From Cellulomonas dongxiuzhuiae (lineage in GTDB: Bacteria; Actinomycetota; Actinomycetes; Actinomycetales; Cellulomonadaceae): DNA of 64,000 bases. The notes under the pieces were generated by a model. The model was not told the DNA's origin and did not search any database. It was given only the letters and a program-made list of their open reading frames with translations. The translations under genes were made by a program, and so were the position numbers. Below are positions 54,159 through 63,325 of this stretch, one piece after another. Numbering within the stretch: the stretch's first letter is position 1; each line of letters opens with the position of its first letter. Location of the stretch: the NCBI RefSeq assembly GCF_018623035.1, contig NZ_CP076023.1, positions 1,674,001 through 1,738,000 of the forward strand. Reading direction: 5' to 3'.

Positions 54159-55237
54159 AGGCCGTCCTGATCTCCGGCGGCATCTCCATGCTGGTCGCGC
54201 TGCTGGGCACGCCGCTGTTCATCCGGTTCCTCGTCCGCCGCCAGTACGGGCAGTTCATCCGTCAGGACGGTCCGACGGCGCACTTCACGAAGCGCGGGAC
54301 GCCCACGATGGGTGGCGTCGTCATCATCGGGGCGACGCTCATCGGGTGGGTGTTCGGTCTGCTGCTGACCGGGACCACGCCGAGCGCGTCGGCGCTGCTG
54401 GCCCTGTTCCTCATGACGGGGCTGGGCGTCGTGGGTTTCCTCGACGACTTCATCAAGATCTCGCGGCAGCGCTCCCTCGGGCTCAGCCCGTTGTGGAAGA
54501 TCGTCGGCCAGGGTGTGGTCGGCGTCGTGTTCTCGGTGCTCGCGCTGCAGTTCCCGAACGAGCAGTTCCGCACGCCGGCGTCGACCCGCATCTCGTTCAT
54601 CCGGGACACGAACCTCGACCTGGCGTTCGCGGGCGTGACGGTGGGGCTCGTGCTGTTCGTCCTGTGGGCGAACTTCCTCATCACGGCCTGGTCGAACGCC
54701 GTCAACCTCACCGACGGCCTCGACGGGCTCGCGACGGGCGTCTCGCTGATCGTGTTCGGTGCGTACGTCCTGGTCGGCGTGTGGCAGTTCAACCAGAGCT
54801 GCCAGCTCATCGTGTCGGCCGGGCCGCGCTGCTACGAGACGCGTGACCCGCTCGACCTCGCCGTCGTGGCGGCGGCGATCACCGGTGCTCTGTTCGGGTT
54901 CCTGTGGTGGAACGCGAGCCCCGCCAAGATCTTCATGGGGGACACCGGCTCGCTCGCGCTGGGCGGTGCGCTCGCGGCACTGACGATCCTCACGCGCACC
55001 GAGATCCTCGGCGCCATCATCGGCGGCCTGTTCGTGGTCATCGTGCTGTCGGACGTCATCCAGATCGGGTTCTTCAAGATGACCGGGAAACGGGTCTTCA
55101 AGATGGCGCCCCTGCACCACCACTTCGAGCTGTCGGGGTGGGGCGAGGTGACGATCGTCATCCGGTTCTGGATCATCGCCGGCCTCTTCGTGGCGCTCGG
55201 GGTCGGCATCTTCTACGCGGAGTGGGTGGCGCAGTAG
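54155..55237 (+). CDS. mraY: Phospho-MurNAc-pentapeptide transferase MraY
   Basis: A 360-residue integral membrane enzyme making lipid I. About ten helices; catalytic-site motifs [43 protein letters not shown] and APLHHHFE are intact. A Cys-containing loop (QSCQLIV ... RCYETRDP) between helices is an insert seen in some Actinobacteria. It overlaps murF and abuts murD. Confidence 0.97.
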   Translation: MKAVLISGGISMLVALLGTPLFIRFLVRRQYGQFIRQDGPTAHFTKRGTPTMGGVVIIGATLIGWVFGLLLTGTTPSASALLALFLMTGLGVVGFLDDFIKISRQRSLGLSPLWKIVGQGVVGVVFSVLALQFPNEQFRTPASTRISFIRDTNLDLAFAGVTVGLVLFVLWANFLITAWSNAVNLTDGLDGLATGVSLIVFGAYVLVGVWQFNQSCQLIVSAGPRCYETRDPLDLAVVAAAITGALFGFLWWNASPAKIFMGDTGSLALGGALAALTILTRTEILGAIIGGLFVVIVLSDVIQIGFFKMTGKRVFKMAPLHHHFELSGWGEVTIVIRFWIIAGLFVALGVGIFYAEWVAQ

Positions 55238-56713
55238 GTGGACGCACGGTTCGACGGTCGCACGGTCCTGGTCACCGGGCTCGGGGTGTCGGGACGCGCC
55301 GCCGCGCAGGTCCTGCGCGACCGCGGCGCCCATGTCGTGACGTTCGACGAGCGTGCGGCGGAGGCGGACGTCGCCGATGCCGCCGCCCTCGTGGCGGGCG
55401 GCCTGGCGGGTGCCGACCTCGTGGTCACCTCGCCGGGCCTGGCGCCCTCGCACCCGGTCCTCGCGGCCGCGCGCGAGCGTGACGTGCCGGTGTGGAGCGA
55501 GGTCGAGCTGGCGTGGCAGGTCCGCGTGCCGCGCGACGGTGGTGGCGGCGAGGCCGCCCCCTGGCTCGCCGTGACGGGCACCAACGGCAAGACGACGACC
55601 GTCGGCATGCTCGAGTCGATCCTGCGCGCCGCGGGCCGGCGCACGCTCGCGGTCGGCAACGTCGGCACCCCCGTGGTCCTCGCGGCGGTCGACCCGGCGC
55701 TCGAGGTGCTGGCCGTCGAGCTGTCGAGCTTCCAGCTGCACCACACGCACTCCATGGCCGCGCAGGCCGCCGCCGTGCTCAACGTCGCGCCCGACCACCT
55801 CGACTGGCACGGCTCGCTCGAGGCCTACGCCGCGGACAAGGGGCGCATCTTCGAACGTGCCCAGGTCGCCTGCGTCTACGACGCCTCCGACCCCGTGACC
55901 GAGCACCTGGTGCGCGAGGCGGACGTCGAGGACGGCTGCGTCGCGGTCGGCTTCACGCTCGGCTCGCCGAGCGTCGGGCAGGTCGGGCTGGTCGAGGACG
56001 TGCTCGTCGACCGCGGCTTCGCCCGCCTGCGGCACACGCACGCCGCCGAGCTCGGCACGCTCGCCGACCTCGCGCAGCTCGCCGGCCCGTCCGGCGTCGT
56101 CCCGCCGCACGTCCTGCGCAACGCGCTGGCAGCGGCGGCCCTCGCGCTCGCCCACGGCGTCGAGGCCGTGCACGTGCGCGACGGGTTGCGCGCGTTCGCG
56201 CCGGGCGCCCACCGCATCGTCACCGTCGGGCACGTCGACGGTGTCGCCTACGTCGACGACTCCAAGGCGACCAACGCGCACGCGGCGTCCGCGTCGCTCG
56301 CGGCGTTCGAGCCCGCGTCGGTCGTGTGGGTCGCCGGCGGCCTGGCCAAGGGGGCGGCGTTCGACGAGCTCGTGCGCGCGCGCCGCGACCGGCTGCGCGG
56401 CGTCGTCCTCATCGGCGTCGACCGGGCACCGCTGCGCGAGGCCCTGGCCCGACACGCGCCGGACGTCCCGGTGATCGAGGTGGACGCCGGTGAGACTGAG
56501 CCGGTGATGACGCGCGCCGTGGACAGCGCGCGCCGGCTCGCGGCCGGCGCGCCCGGCGGTGTGCCCACCACGGTCCTGCTGGCCCCCGCGTGCGCGTCGA
56601 TGGACCAGTTCGCCTCCTACGCCGCACGCGGCGACGCGTTCGCCGCGGCCGTGCGCGCCCTGGGTGGTGCCGACGACGCCGGTCGGGAGCGGCCGCAGGA
56701 CGGTCGGCCGTGA
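55238..56713 (+). CDS. murD: UDP-MurNAc-L-alanine:D-glutamate ligase MurD
   Basis: A 491-residue ligase adding D-Glu. N-terminal VLVTGLGVSGRAAAQVL, ATP motif TGTNGKTTTVGM, acceptor motifs LSSFQLHHT and NVAPDHLDWHGS, and C-terminal YVDDSKATNAHAA are visible. GTG at 55238 follows the mraY stop directly. It overlaps ftsW (GTGA). Confidence 0.96.
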   Translation: MDARFDGRTVLVTGLGVSGRAAAQVLRDRGAHVVTFDERAAEADVADAAALVAGGLAGADLVVTSPGLAPSHPVLAAARERDVPVWSEVELAWQVRVPRDGGGGEAAPWLAVTGTNGKTTTVGMLESILRAAGRRTLAVGNVGTPVVLAAVDPALEVLAVELSSFQLHHTHSMAAQAAAVLNVAPDHLDWHGSLEAYAADKGRIFERAQVACVYDASDPVTEHLVREADVEDGCVAVGFTLGSPSVGQVGLVEDVLVDRGFARLRHTHAAELGTLADLAQLAGPSGVVPPHVLRNALAAAALALAHGVEAVHVRDGLRAFAPGAHRIVTVGHVDGVAYVDDSKATNAHAASASLAAFEPASVVWVAGGLAKGAAFDELVRARRDRLRGVVLIGVDRAPLREALARHAPDVPVIEVDAGETEPVMTRAVDSARRLAAGAPGGVPTTVLLAPACASMDQFASYAARGDAFAAAVRALGGADDAGRERPQDGRP

Positions 56714-57978
56714 GCGGCGCCGCGACCACGCGCGTGCGCCCGGCGGCGCCCCGGGCCGTGACGCCGCCCGCCGGTACCCCCGAGGTCCGCGACCCGTCGA
56801 TCCTCGGCACCTGGAACTCGGCCGTGACGAGCTACTACGTGCTGCTCGGCGCCACGTTCCTGCTCGTGGCCATCGGCCTGGTCATGGTCCTGTCGAGCTC
56901 GAGCGTCGAGTCGCTCGCCGACGGCGACTCGCCGTACGCCGTGTTCCTCAGCCAGGCGCGGTTCGCGCTCATCGGGCTGCCGGTGCTGCTGATCATGTCG
57001 CGCCTGCCGGTCCGGTTCGTCCGGCTGGCGGCGTGGCCCGCGCTGCTGTTCGGCATCGCGTTCCAGATGCTGGTGTTCACGCCGCTCGGCGCGGGTGAGG
57101 GCGGCAACCGCAACTGGGTCAGGCTGCCCGGGTTCATGGCGCAGCCGTCCGAGGTCATCAAGGTCGCCCTGGCGATCTGGATCGGCGCGGTGCTGTCCCG
57201 CAAGCTCCCGCTGCTGCGCGAGTGGCGGCACGCGTTCGTGCCGGTCGTGCCCGTCGCGGGTGTCGCCATCGGCGTCGTGCTGCTCGGGCACGACCTGGGG
57301 ACCGCGCTGGTCATGTGCATGCTCGTCGCCGGTGCGATGTTCGTCGCCGGTGTGCCGATGCGGGTCCTGGCGCTCGCCGGGGGGATCGCGGGCGGGGGCG
57401 TGGCGCTGCTGACGATCGGCAGCGAGAACCGCGTCAACCGCATCATGTCGCTCCTGTCCGCCGACTGCGACGTGACGAACGAGTGCTACCAGAGCCTGCA
57501 CGCGGGCTACGGCCTGGCCACGGGCGGATGGAGCGGCGTCGGCCTCGGCCAGAGCGCCGAGAAGTGGTCGTACCTGCCGGCTGCCCACAACGACTTCATC
57601 TACGCGATCCTCGGTGAGGAGCTGGGCCTCGTCGGCACCCTGCTCGTGCTCGGCCTCTTCGCGCTCCTCGCGTTCGCGATGATCCGCATCATGCGCCGCC
57701 ACCCGGACCCGTTCGTCAAGATCACGACGGCTGCGGTGTTCGCCTGGATCATCGGGCAGGCGGTCGTCAACATCGCGGTCGTCATCGGGCTCGCCCCCGT
57801 GATCGGCGTGCCGCTGCCGCTGGTCTCCGCAGGTGGGTCGGCGCTCATCATGACGATGGCGGCGCTCGGCCTGCTGCTGTCGTTCGCCCGCTCGGAGCCG
57901 GGTGCCGCCGAGGCGCTCGCCGCGCGCGCCTCCGTGGTGCGCCGCTCCCTCGCCGTGATCGGACGGACCCGTGGCTGA
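56710..57978 (+). CDS. ftsW: Septal peptidoglycan polymerase FtsW
   Basis: A 422-residue SEDS glycosyltransferase of the division septum, partner of FtsI. Ten membrane helices; core motifs QPSEVIKVALAIW, GHDLGTALVMCMLV, HNDFIYAILGEELGLVG and PLPLVSAGGSALIMTM are present. A 35-residue cytoplasmic N-terminal tail is Ala/Pro-rich. An extracellular loop holds two cysteines (SADCDVTNECYQS). It overlaps the next gene by 8 bp. Confidence 0.95.
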   Translation: MSGAATTRVRPAAPRAVTPPAGTPEVRDPSILGTWNSAVTSYYVLLGATFLLVAIGLVMVLSSSSVESLADGDSPYAVFLSQARFALIGLPVLLIMSRLPVRFVRLAAWPALLFGIAFQMLVFTPLGAGEGGNRNWVRLPGFMAQPSEVIKVALAIWIGAVLSRKLPLLREWRHAFVPVVPVAGVAIGVVLLGHDLGTALVMCMLVAGAMFVAGVPMRVLALAGGIAGGGVALLTIGSENRVNRIMSLLSADCDVTNECYQSLHAGYGLATGGWSGVGLGQSAEKWSYLPAAHNDFIYAILGEELGLVGTLLVLGLFALLAFAMIRIMRRHPDPFVKITTAAVFAWIIGQAVVNIAVVIGLAPVIGVPLPLVSAGGSALIMTMAALGLLLSFARSEPGAAEALAARASVVRRSLAVIGRTRG

Positions 57979-60676
57979 CGCGACATCCGTGCTCCTGGCC
58001 GGCGGGGGCACCGCCGGGCACGTCAACCCGCTGCTCGCGGTCGCCGACGAGCTGCGTCGGCGCCACCCGCGCGGCCGGTTCGCCGTCCTGGGTACCGCCG
58101 AGGGCCTCGAGGCGCGCCTCGTCCCGGAGCACGGCTACGACCTGGCCGTGGTCCCGCGCGTGCCGCTGCCACGGCGACCCACCGTCGACTGGCTGCGGCT
58201 GCCGGGTCGTCTGCGCGCCGCGGTGCGCGCCGCGGGCGACGCCATCGACGAGATCGACGCCCAGGTCGTCGTCGGGTTCGGCGGCTACGTCGCGACGCCC
58301 GCGTACCTGGCGGCACGCCGTCGCGGGATCCCCGTGGTGGTGCACGAGCAGAACGCGCGACCCGGTCTGGCGAACCGCGTCGGGGCACGGTGGGCGGCTG
58401 CCGTCGCCGTCACGTTCCCCGGCACGATGCTGCCCGGGGCGCAGGTCACCGGCCTGCCGCTGCGGACGGCCGTGCAGGAGCTGGCGACCGCTCGCGCGAC
58501 CGACCCCGTCGCCTCGCGGCGCGCCGGTGCCGACGCGCTCGGGCTGGACCCCGCGCTGCCGACCCTGCTGGTCACGGGCGGTTCGCTGGGTGCCGCGAGC
58601 GTCAACCGCGCCGTCGCGGGGGCGGCGGACGCGCTGCTGGCGACCGGTGCCCAGGTCCTGCACCTCACGGGACGCGGGAAGGCCGACGACGTGCGCGCCT
58701 CGCTCGTCGGCGTGCCCGGTGCCGAGCGGTACCACGTCGTCGAGTACCTGACGGCGATGGACCGCGCGCTCGCGGTCGCGGACGTCGTCGTCGGCCGCGC
58801 CGGCGCGGGCACGGTGTGCGAGCTGGCCGCGCTCGGCATCCCCGCCGTGTACGTCCCCCTGCCCTTCGGCAACGGGGAGCAGCGCCTCAACGCGGCCGGC
58901 GTGGTCGCCGCGGGCGGCGGGCTCCTCGTCGAGGACCGCGAGCTGACGCCCGCCTGGGTCCGCGACCACGTCGCGGCGCTGCTCGGTGCCGGCGACGCCG
59001 CGACGACCCGCGCCCGTATGGGCCGGGCCGCCGCCGGTGTCGGCGTGCGTGACGGTGCCGCACGCGTCGCCGACCTCGTCGAGGCGCAGCTGCCCGCCCA
59101 CGTCCGTGCGTCGGCTCCGCCTCCGCCGACGACGGTGGCGCACACCCCGGCCGTCGCGGACCCCGGCGAGCGCGGCCCCGTCGCGCTGTCGGACCTGGGG
59201 CGGGTCCACCTCGTCGGCGTCGGCGGCGCCGGGATGTCGGCCGTCGCGCCGCTGCTCGCCGCGCGCGGCCTGCGGGTCAGCGGGTCGGACGCCCACGACG
59301 GCCCCGCCCTCGTGGGACTGCGCGCCGCCGGGGTCGACGTGCACGTCGGCCACGCCGCCTCCCACGTGGAGGACGTCGACACCCTCGTCGTCTCGTCGGC
59401 CGTGCGGTCGAGCAACCCCGAGGTCGTGCGCGCACGCGAGCGGGGCCTGCCCGTGCTGCACCGCTCGGAGGCCCTGGCCGCGCTCATGGCCGACCGCGAC
59501 GCGATCGCGGTCGCGGGCGCGCACGGCAAGACCACGACCTCGGGCATGGTGGCGGCCGCGCTGGTCCACGCCGGCACCGACCCGTCGTTCGCGATCGGCG
59601 GGGTCGTGCGGGCGACGTCCGGCACGCTCGGCGGCGCACGGCACGGCGCGGGTCCCTTCGTCGCCGAGGCCGACGAGTCCGACGGGTCGTTCCTCGCGTA
59701 CGAGCCGCTCGTCGCCGTGGTCACCAACGTCGAGCCGGACCACCTGGACCACTACGGCACGCAGGAGCGCTTCGAGGCGGCGTTCGAGCGGTTCGCCGAC
59801 CGTGTCCGGGACGGCGGTCTGCTGGTCGCGTGCGCCGACGACCCCGGCGCCGTGCGCCTGGTCGCGGCGACGCGCGCGCGGCTGGCCGAGCGCGGTGTGG
59901 CGGTCCGCACGTACGGGACCGTGCCGGACGCGGACGTCCACGTGGGCGAGAGCCGGCGGACCGAGGACGGCCGGTGGCAGGTCGTCCTGACGCCCCGCGA
60001 CGAGCCACCCGTCACGCTGCGCCTCCAGGCCGCGGGCGCGCACAACGCGCTCGACGCGGCGGCCGCCTGGTGCGCGCTGCGGCGCGTCGGGGTGAGCAGC
60101 GCCACCGCCGCGGCGGGGCTCGACGACTTCGTCGGCACCGGACGACGGTTCGAGGACCGCGGGACCGCCGGCGGCGTGCGTGTCGTCGACGACTACGCGC
60201 ACCACCCCACGGAGGTCGCGGCACTGCTGCGCGCCGCGCGGCAGGTGGCGGACGACGGTCGTGTCCTCGCGCTGTTCCAGCCGCACCTGTACTCCCGGAC
60301 CCGCACGTTCGCCCGCGAGTTCGGCGCCGCGTTCGACCTCGCGGACGCGGTGGTCGTGACGGACGTCTACGCGGCCCGCGAGGACCCTGACCCGTCGGTC
60401 ACGGGAGCGCTCGTGGCGGACCACGTTCCCACGCCCGGCAAGGCCGTGTTCGTGCCCGACCGGCTGGCGGCCGCGCACGCCGTCGCTGCGCTCGCGCGGC
60501 CCGGCGACCTGCTGCTGACCATCGGCGCCGGCGACGTGACCGAGCTGGCGGACGTGGTGCTCTCCGAGCTTGCGGCCCTCGGCGCGCGCACGCCGCAGGA
60601 CCCCCCGACCGCCGAGGGTTCCGCACCGGAGCACGGCTCGTCGGCGCCGGGGCGTCCGGGTGGTGCCCGGCCGTGA
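57971..60676 (+). CDS. murG-murC: MurG-MurC fusion: lipid II synthase plus UDP-MurNAc-L-alanine ligase
   Basis: A 901-residue open frame joining two normally separate enzymes. Residues 1-375 are MurG (GGGTAGHVNPLLAV, HEQNARPGLANRVG, GGSLGAASVNRAV, GRAGAGTVCELAALG), which makes lipid II from lipid I at the membrane. A Pro/Ala linker (about 376-405) leads to MurC (about 408-880: GVGGAGMSAVAPLL, AHGKTTTSGM at about 517-526, EADESDGSFL, VVDDYAHHPTEV). All catalytic motifs of both look intact. An in-frame GTG at 59135 could serve as an internal murC start but has no evident ribosome site. ftsQ starts in the stop codon (GTGA). Confidence 0.93.
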   Translation: MADATSVLLAGGGTAGHVNPLLAVADELRRRHPRGRFAVLGTAEGLEARLVPEHGYDLAVVPRVPLPRRPTVDWLRLPGRLRAAVRAAGDAIDEIDAQVVVGFGGYVATPAYLAARRRGIPVVVHEQNARPGLANRVGARWAAAVAVTFPGTMLPGAQVTGLPLRTAVQELATARATDPVASRRAGADALGLDPALPTLLVTGGSLGAASVNRAVAGAADALLATGAQVLHLTGRGKADDVRASLVGVPGAERYHVVEYLTAMDRALAVADVVVGRAGAGTVCELAALGIPAVYVPLPFGNGEQRLNAAGVVAAGGGLLVEDRELTPAWVRDHVAALLGAGDAATTRARMGRAAAGVGVRDGAARVADLVEAQLPAHVRASAPPPPTTVAHTPAVADPGERGPVALSDLGRVHLVGVGGAGMSAVAPLLAARGLRVSGSDAHDGPALVGLRAAGVDVHVGHAASHVEDVDTLVVSSAVRSSNPEVVRARERGLPVLHRSEALAALMADRDAIAVAGAHGKTTTSGMVAAALVHAGTDPSFAIGGVVRATSGTLGGARHGAGPFVAEADESDGSFLAYEPLVAVVTNVEPDHLDHYGTQERFEAAFERFADRVRDGGLLVACADDPGAVRLVAATRARLAERGVAVRTYGTVPDADVHVGESRRTEDGRWQVVLTPRDEPPVTLRLQAAGAHNALDAAAAWCALRRVGVSSATAAAGLDDFVGTGRRFEDRGTAGGVRVVDDYAHHPTEVAALLRAARQVADDGRVLALFQPHLYSRTRTFAREFGAAFDLADAVVVTDVYAAREDPDPSVTGALVADHVPTPGKAVFVPDRLAAAHAVAALARPGDLLLTIGAGDVTELADVVLSELAALGARTPQDPPTAEGSAPEHGSSAPGRPGGARP

Positions 60677-61800
60677 GCCCGCAGCGTCCGCCGGCCCCGC
60701 GCCCGGGACGCCCCGCCGCCGCACGTCCCGCCGCCGCACGCCCGGCCGCGCCCCGCCGCGCCGCGGGCCGTCCGGCCGCGCCGGTCGAGGACCCGCCGCC
60801 ACCCGGCTCACCGACCGAGGCGGTCCCGCGCGCTCAGCGCGCGCCCGCGCCACGGCCCGCCGACCGGCGACCCCGCACCGGGTCCGGTCCTGCCGTGCCA
60901 CCGCCCGGCGCCCCGGCGCGCCGCGACCAGGACGCTGCGCCGACGTCGGCCCGTGCGGCGACGCCCCGGCCTGCTGCGCCGCCCCCGACGGGACCGACCC
61001 GCACCGTCACCACCTACACGACGGGCCGGTTCTCCGGTCCCGTGCGGCCGGCCGTCGTGTCCACGACGTCACGCGAACGGTTCGCCGAGCGCGCGCGGGC
61101 GCGACGCAACATCGCGCGCCGGCAGGTCCTCGGGGCCGCGGCCGCGGTCGTGGGCGTCGCCGGCCTCGGCTGGCTGCTCCTCGTCTCACCCGTGCTGGCG
61201 CTGGACCTCGCCCAGGTCGAGGTCACGGGCGCGGGCACCGTCGTGGCCGTGGACCAGGTGCTGGCCGTCGTCGCCGACCGGTCGGGCACCCCGCTGCCGC
61301 GCCTGGACACCGTCGGGCTGCGGGACCAGGTGCTCGAGGTGCCCGGTGTGCGTGAGGCGCGGGTCGTGCGGGACTGGCCGCACGGGCTGGCCGTGCAGCT
61401 GGTGTCGCGCGAGCCGGTGGCGGCGGTGCCGGAGGCGGCGCCCGCCTCCGGGCTCGCGCTGCTCGACGAGCAGGGCGTGCAGGTGGGGCGCGCCGACGTG
61501 GCGCCCGCCGGGCTGCCCGTCGTCGACGTCCCGGTGGGGGAGGAGCGCACCCTGTCGGCGGTCCTCAGCGTCCTCGAGCAGCTGCCGCCCGACCTGCTCG
61601 CGCAGGTGGAGTCGGTCGCCGCGCGCACGCAGGACACCGTGACGATGCAATTACGGGACGGCGGCGCGCGGATCGACTGGGGGAGCGCCGACGAGACACC
61701 GTTGAAGATCGCCGTGCTGGCAGCGCTGCGGGCGGCGCCGGAGGCGGGGGGTGCGCAGGTCTTCGACGTGTCGGCCCCGCGCATGCCCATCACCCGGTGA
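60673..61800 (+). CDS. ftsQ: Cell division protein FtsQ
   Basis: A 375-residue bitopic division protein. A very long Pro/Ala/Arg-rich cytoplasmic tail (1-145), one membrane helix (about 150-175), then the POTRA domain (about 177-245; LDLAQVEVTGAGTV, VPGVREARVVRDWPHGLAV) and the FtsQ beta domain (LLDEQGVQVG). The tail is far longer than in E. coli FtsQ (about 25 residues). It bridges FtsL/FtsI-type proteins at the septum. Confidence 0.93.
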   Translation: MSPQRPPAPRPGRPAAARPAAARPAAPRRAAGRPAAPVEDPPPPGSPTEAVPRAQRAPAPRPADRRPRTGSGPAVPPPGAPARRDQDAAPTSARAATPRPAAPPPTGPTRTVTTYTTGRFSGPVRPAVVSTTSRERFAERARARRNIARRQVLGAAAAVVGVAGLGWLLLVSPVLALDLAQVEVTGAGTVVAVDQVLAVVADRSGTPLPRLDTVGLRDQVLEVPGVREARVVRDWPHGLAVQLVSREPVAAVPEAAPASGLALLDEQGVQVGRADVAPAGLPVVDVPVGEERTLSAVLSVLEQLPPDLLAQVESVAARTQDTVTMQLRDGGARIDWGSADETPLKIAVLAALRAAPEAGGAQVFDVSAPRMPITR

Positions 61801-61875
61801 GCGGCGTGCGGCCGTGCGCGAGCGCGTCGCGGGGGACGCGAGCACGACCAACCCACGACACGCGCGCGGCGGTCG

Positions 61876-61904
61876 TTGATCCGACGCGGGACGCGACCTA
61901 GCGT
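61876..61904 (+). promoter_or_regulatory. ftsZ promoter
   Basis: -35 TTGATC (61876-61881), exact 17-bp spacer, -10 TAGCGT (61899-61904). The expected leader is about 130 nt. ftsZ therefore has its own promoter beside read-through from ftsQ. Confidence 0.7.
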
Positions 61905-61936
61905 CACGACTCGACAGCACATCTGACATAACTCTA

Positions 61937-61959
61937 ACTCTCAACCTGAGGGTGAAGGT
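61937..61959. promoter_or_regulatory. Imperfect inverted repeat in the ftsZ leader
   Basis: A 23-bp site with 8 of 11 paired positions around a central G lies about 30 bp after the ftsZ -10, preceded by two direct TAACTC repeats. It could be an operator or a small RNA hairpin. Confidence 0.4.
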
Positions 61960-62043
61960 TCACCAGCACGACCCGCGTCCCGCGTGTCGGGACGAGCACC
62001 AGCGGCCCGGCACGCCGCGACCCGCGAACGAGAGGCACCCACC

Positions 62044-63321
62044 GTGGCAGCTCCGCAGAACTACCTGGCGGTCATCAAGGTCGTCGGCATCGGCGGAGGC
62101 GGCGTCAACGCCGTGAACCGCATGATCGAGGTCGGCCTCAAGGGTGTCGAGTTCATCGCCGTCAACACCGACGCCCAGGCGCTGCTCATGTCCGACGCCG
62201 ACGTCAAGCTCGACGTCGGTCGTGAGCTCACGCGTGGGCTCGGGGCCGGTGCGGACCCGGAGGTCGGCAAGAGGGCCGCCGAGGACCACGCCGAGGAGAT
62301 CGAGGACGTCCTGCGGGGCGCCGACATGGTCTTCGTCACCGCGGGTGAGGGTGGCGGCACCGGGACGGGCGGCGCGCCCGTCGTCGCGCGGATCGCGCGC
62401 TCGCTGGGCGCCCTGACCATCGGTGTCGTGACGCGTCCGTTCACGTTCGAGGGCCGCCGGCGCTCGGTCCAGGCCGACGCGGGCATCGACGCCCTGCGCG
62501 CCGAGGTCGACACGCTCATCGTCATCCCGAACGACCGGCTGCTGTCGATCTCGGACCGGTCGGTCTCGGTCCTCGACGCGTTCCACTCCGCGGACCAGGT
62601 GCTGCTGTCCGGCGTCCAGGGCATCACCGACCTCATCACCACGCCGGGGCTCATCAACCTGGACTTCGCGGACGTGAAGTCCGTGATGCAGGGCGCCGGG
62701 TCCGCCCTCATGGGCATCGGCTTCGCACGCGGCGAGGACCGTGCCGTCCAGGCGGCCGAGATGGCGATCTCGTCACCGCTGCTCGAGGCGAGCATCGACG
62801 GTGCGCACGGCGTCCTGCTCTCGATCCAGGGCGGGTCGGACCTCGGTCTGTTCGAGATCAACGAGGCGGCGCGCCTCGTGCAGGAGGCGGCGCACGCCGA
62901 GGCCAACATCATCTTCGGTGCGGTCATCGACGACGCGCTCGGCGACGAGGTCCGCGTCACGGTCATCGCGGCCGGGTTCGACAACGGCGGTCCGGTCGTC
63001 CGCCGCGACGCGCGCGCGCTCGGTCAGGTCAGCGGTGCGACCGCACGGCAGATCCCGGCCGTGGCTCCCGTGACGAGCCTGCCGAGCGCCCCCTCGACGC
63101 CCAGCCCTCGATCGGTCCAGGTGCCGGACGAGGACCTGGTCCCCGTCGGCACGGGTCGTGCCGGCCGCCCGGGCGAGGTCCAGCGGCCCGAGGTCCCCAC
63201 GTTCCTGCCGTCGCAGGGCGAGCCCGCCCCCGCCACGGGCTCGCTCGAGGTGCCGCGCGTGCTCGCGGAGGACGCGCGGCGCGACCGTGACGAGCTCGAC
63301 GTGCCGGACTTCCTCAAGTAG
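62044..63321 (+). CDS. ftsZ: Cell division GTPase FtsZ
   Basis: A 425-residue tubulin homologue forming the division ring. N-terminal [15 protein letters not shown], the GTP-binding motif [11 protein letters not shown] at about 102-112, and the synergy loop [11 protein letters not shown] are intact. A disordered linker (about 320-410) ends in the C-terminal peptide ELDVPDFLK, which in Actinobacteria binds SepF; ftsA is absent, as expected. GTG at 62044 has GAGAGG about 10 bases upstream. Confidence 0.98.
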   Translation: MAAPQNYLAVIKVVGIGGGGVNAVNRMIEVGLKGVEFIAVNTDAQALLMSDADVKLDVGRELTRGLGAGADPEVGKRAAEDHAEEIEDVLRGADMVFVTAGEGGGTGTGGAPVVARIARSLGALTIGVVTRPFTFEGRRRSVQADAGIDALRAEVDTLIVIPNDRLLSISDRSVSVLDAFHSADQVLLSGVQGITDLITTPGLINLDFADVKSVMQGAGSALMGIGFARGEDRAVQAAEMAISSPLLEASIDGAHGVLLSIQGGSDLGLFEINEAARLVQEAAHAEANIIFGAVIDDALGDEVRVTVIAAGFDNGGPVVRRDARALGQVSGATARQIPAVAPVTSLPSAPSTPSPRSVQVPDEDLVPVGTGRAGRPGEVQRPEVPTFLPSQGEPAPATGSLEVPRVLAEDARRDRDELDVPDFLK

Positions 63322-63325
63322 ACCC

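Noticed and set aside
53774..56455. 893-residue minus-strand open frame across murF-murD
   Set aside because: Antisense shadow of three clearly coding genes; no ribosome site or recognisable domain.
59120..59200. Frameshift or missed stop at the murG-murC junction
   Set aside because: The frame runs through with codon use typical of the region and a Pro-rich linker; nothing in the sequence marks an error, though it cannot be excluded without reads.
57848..60901. 1017-residue open frame on the minus strand across murG-murC
   Set aside because: Shadow of the fused gene: high GC at third positions removes stops from the antisense frame. Translation is low-complexity Arg/Ala/Gly/Asp with no family motif.
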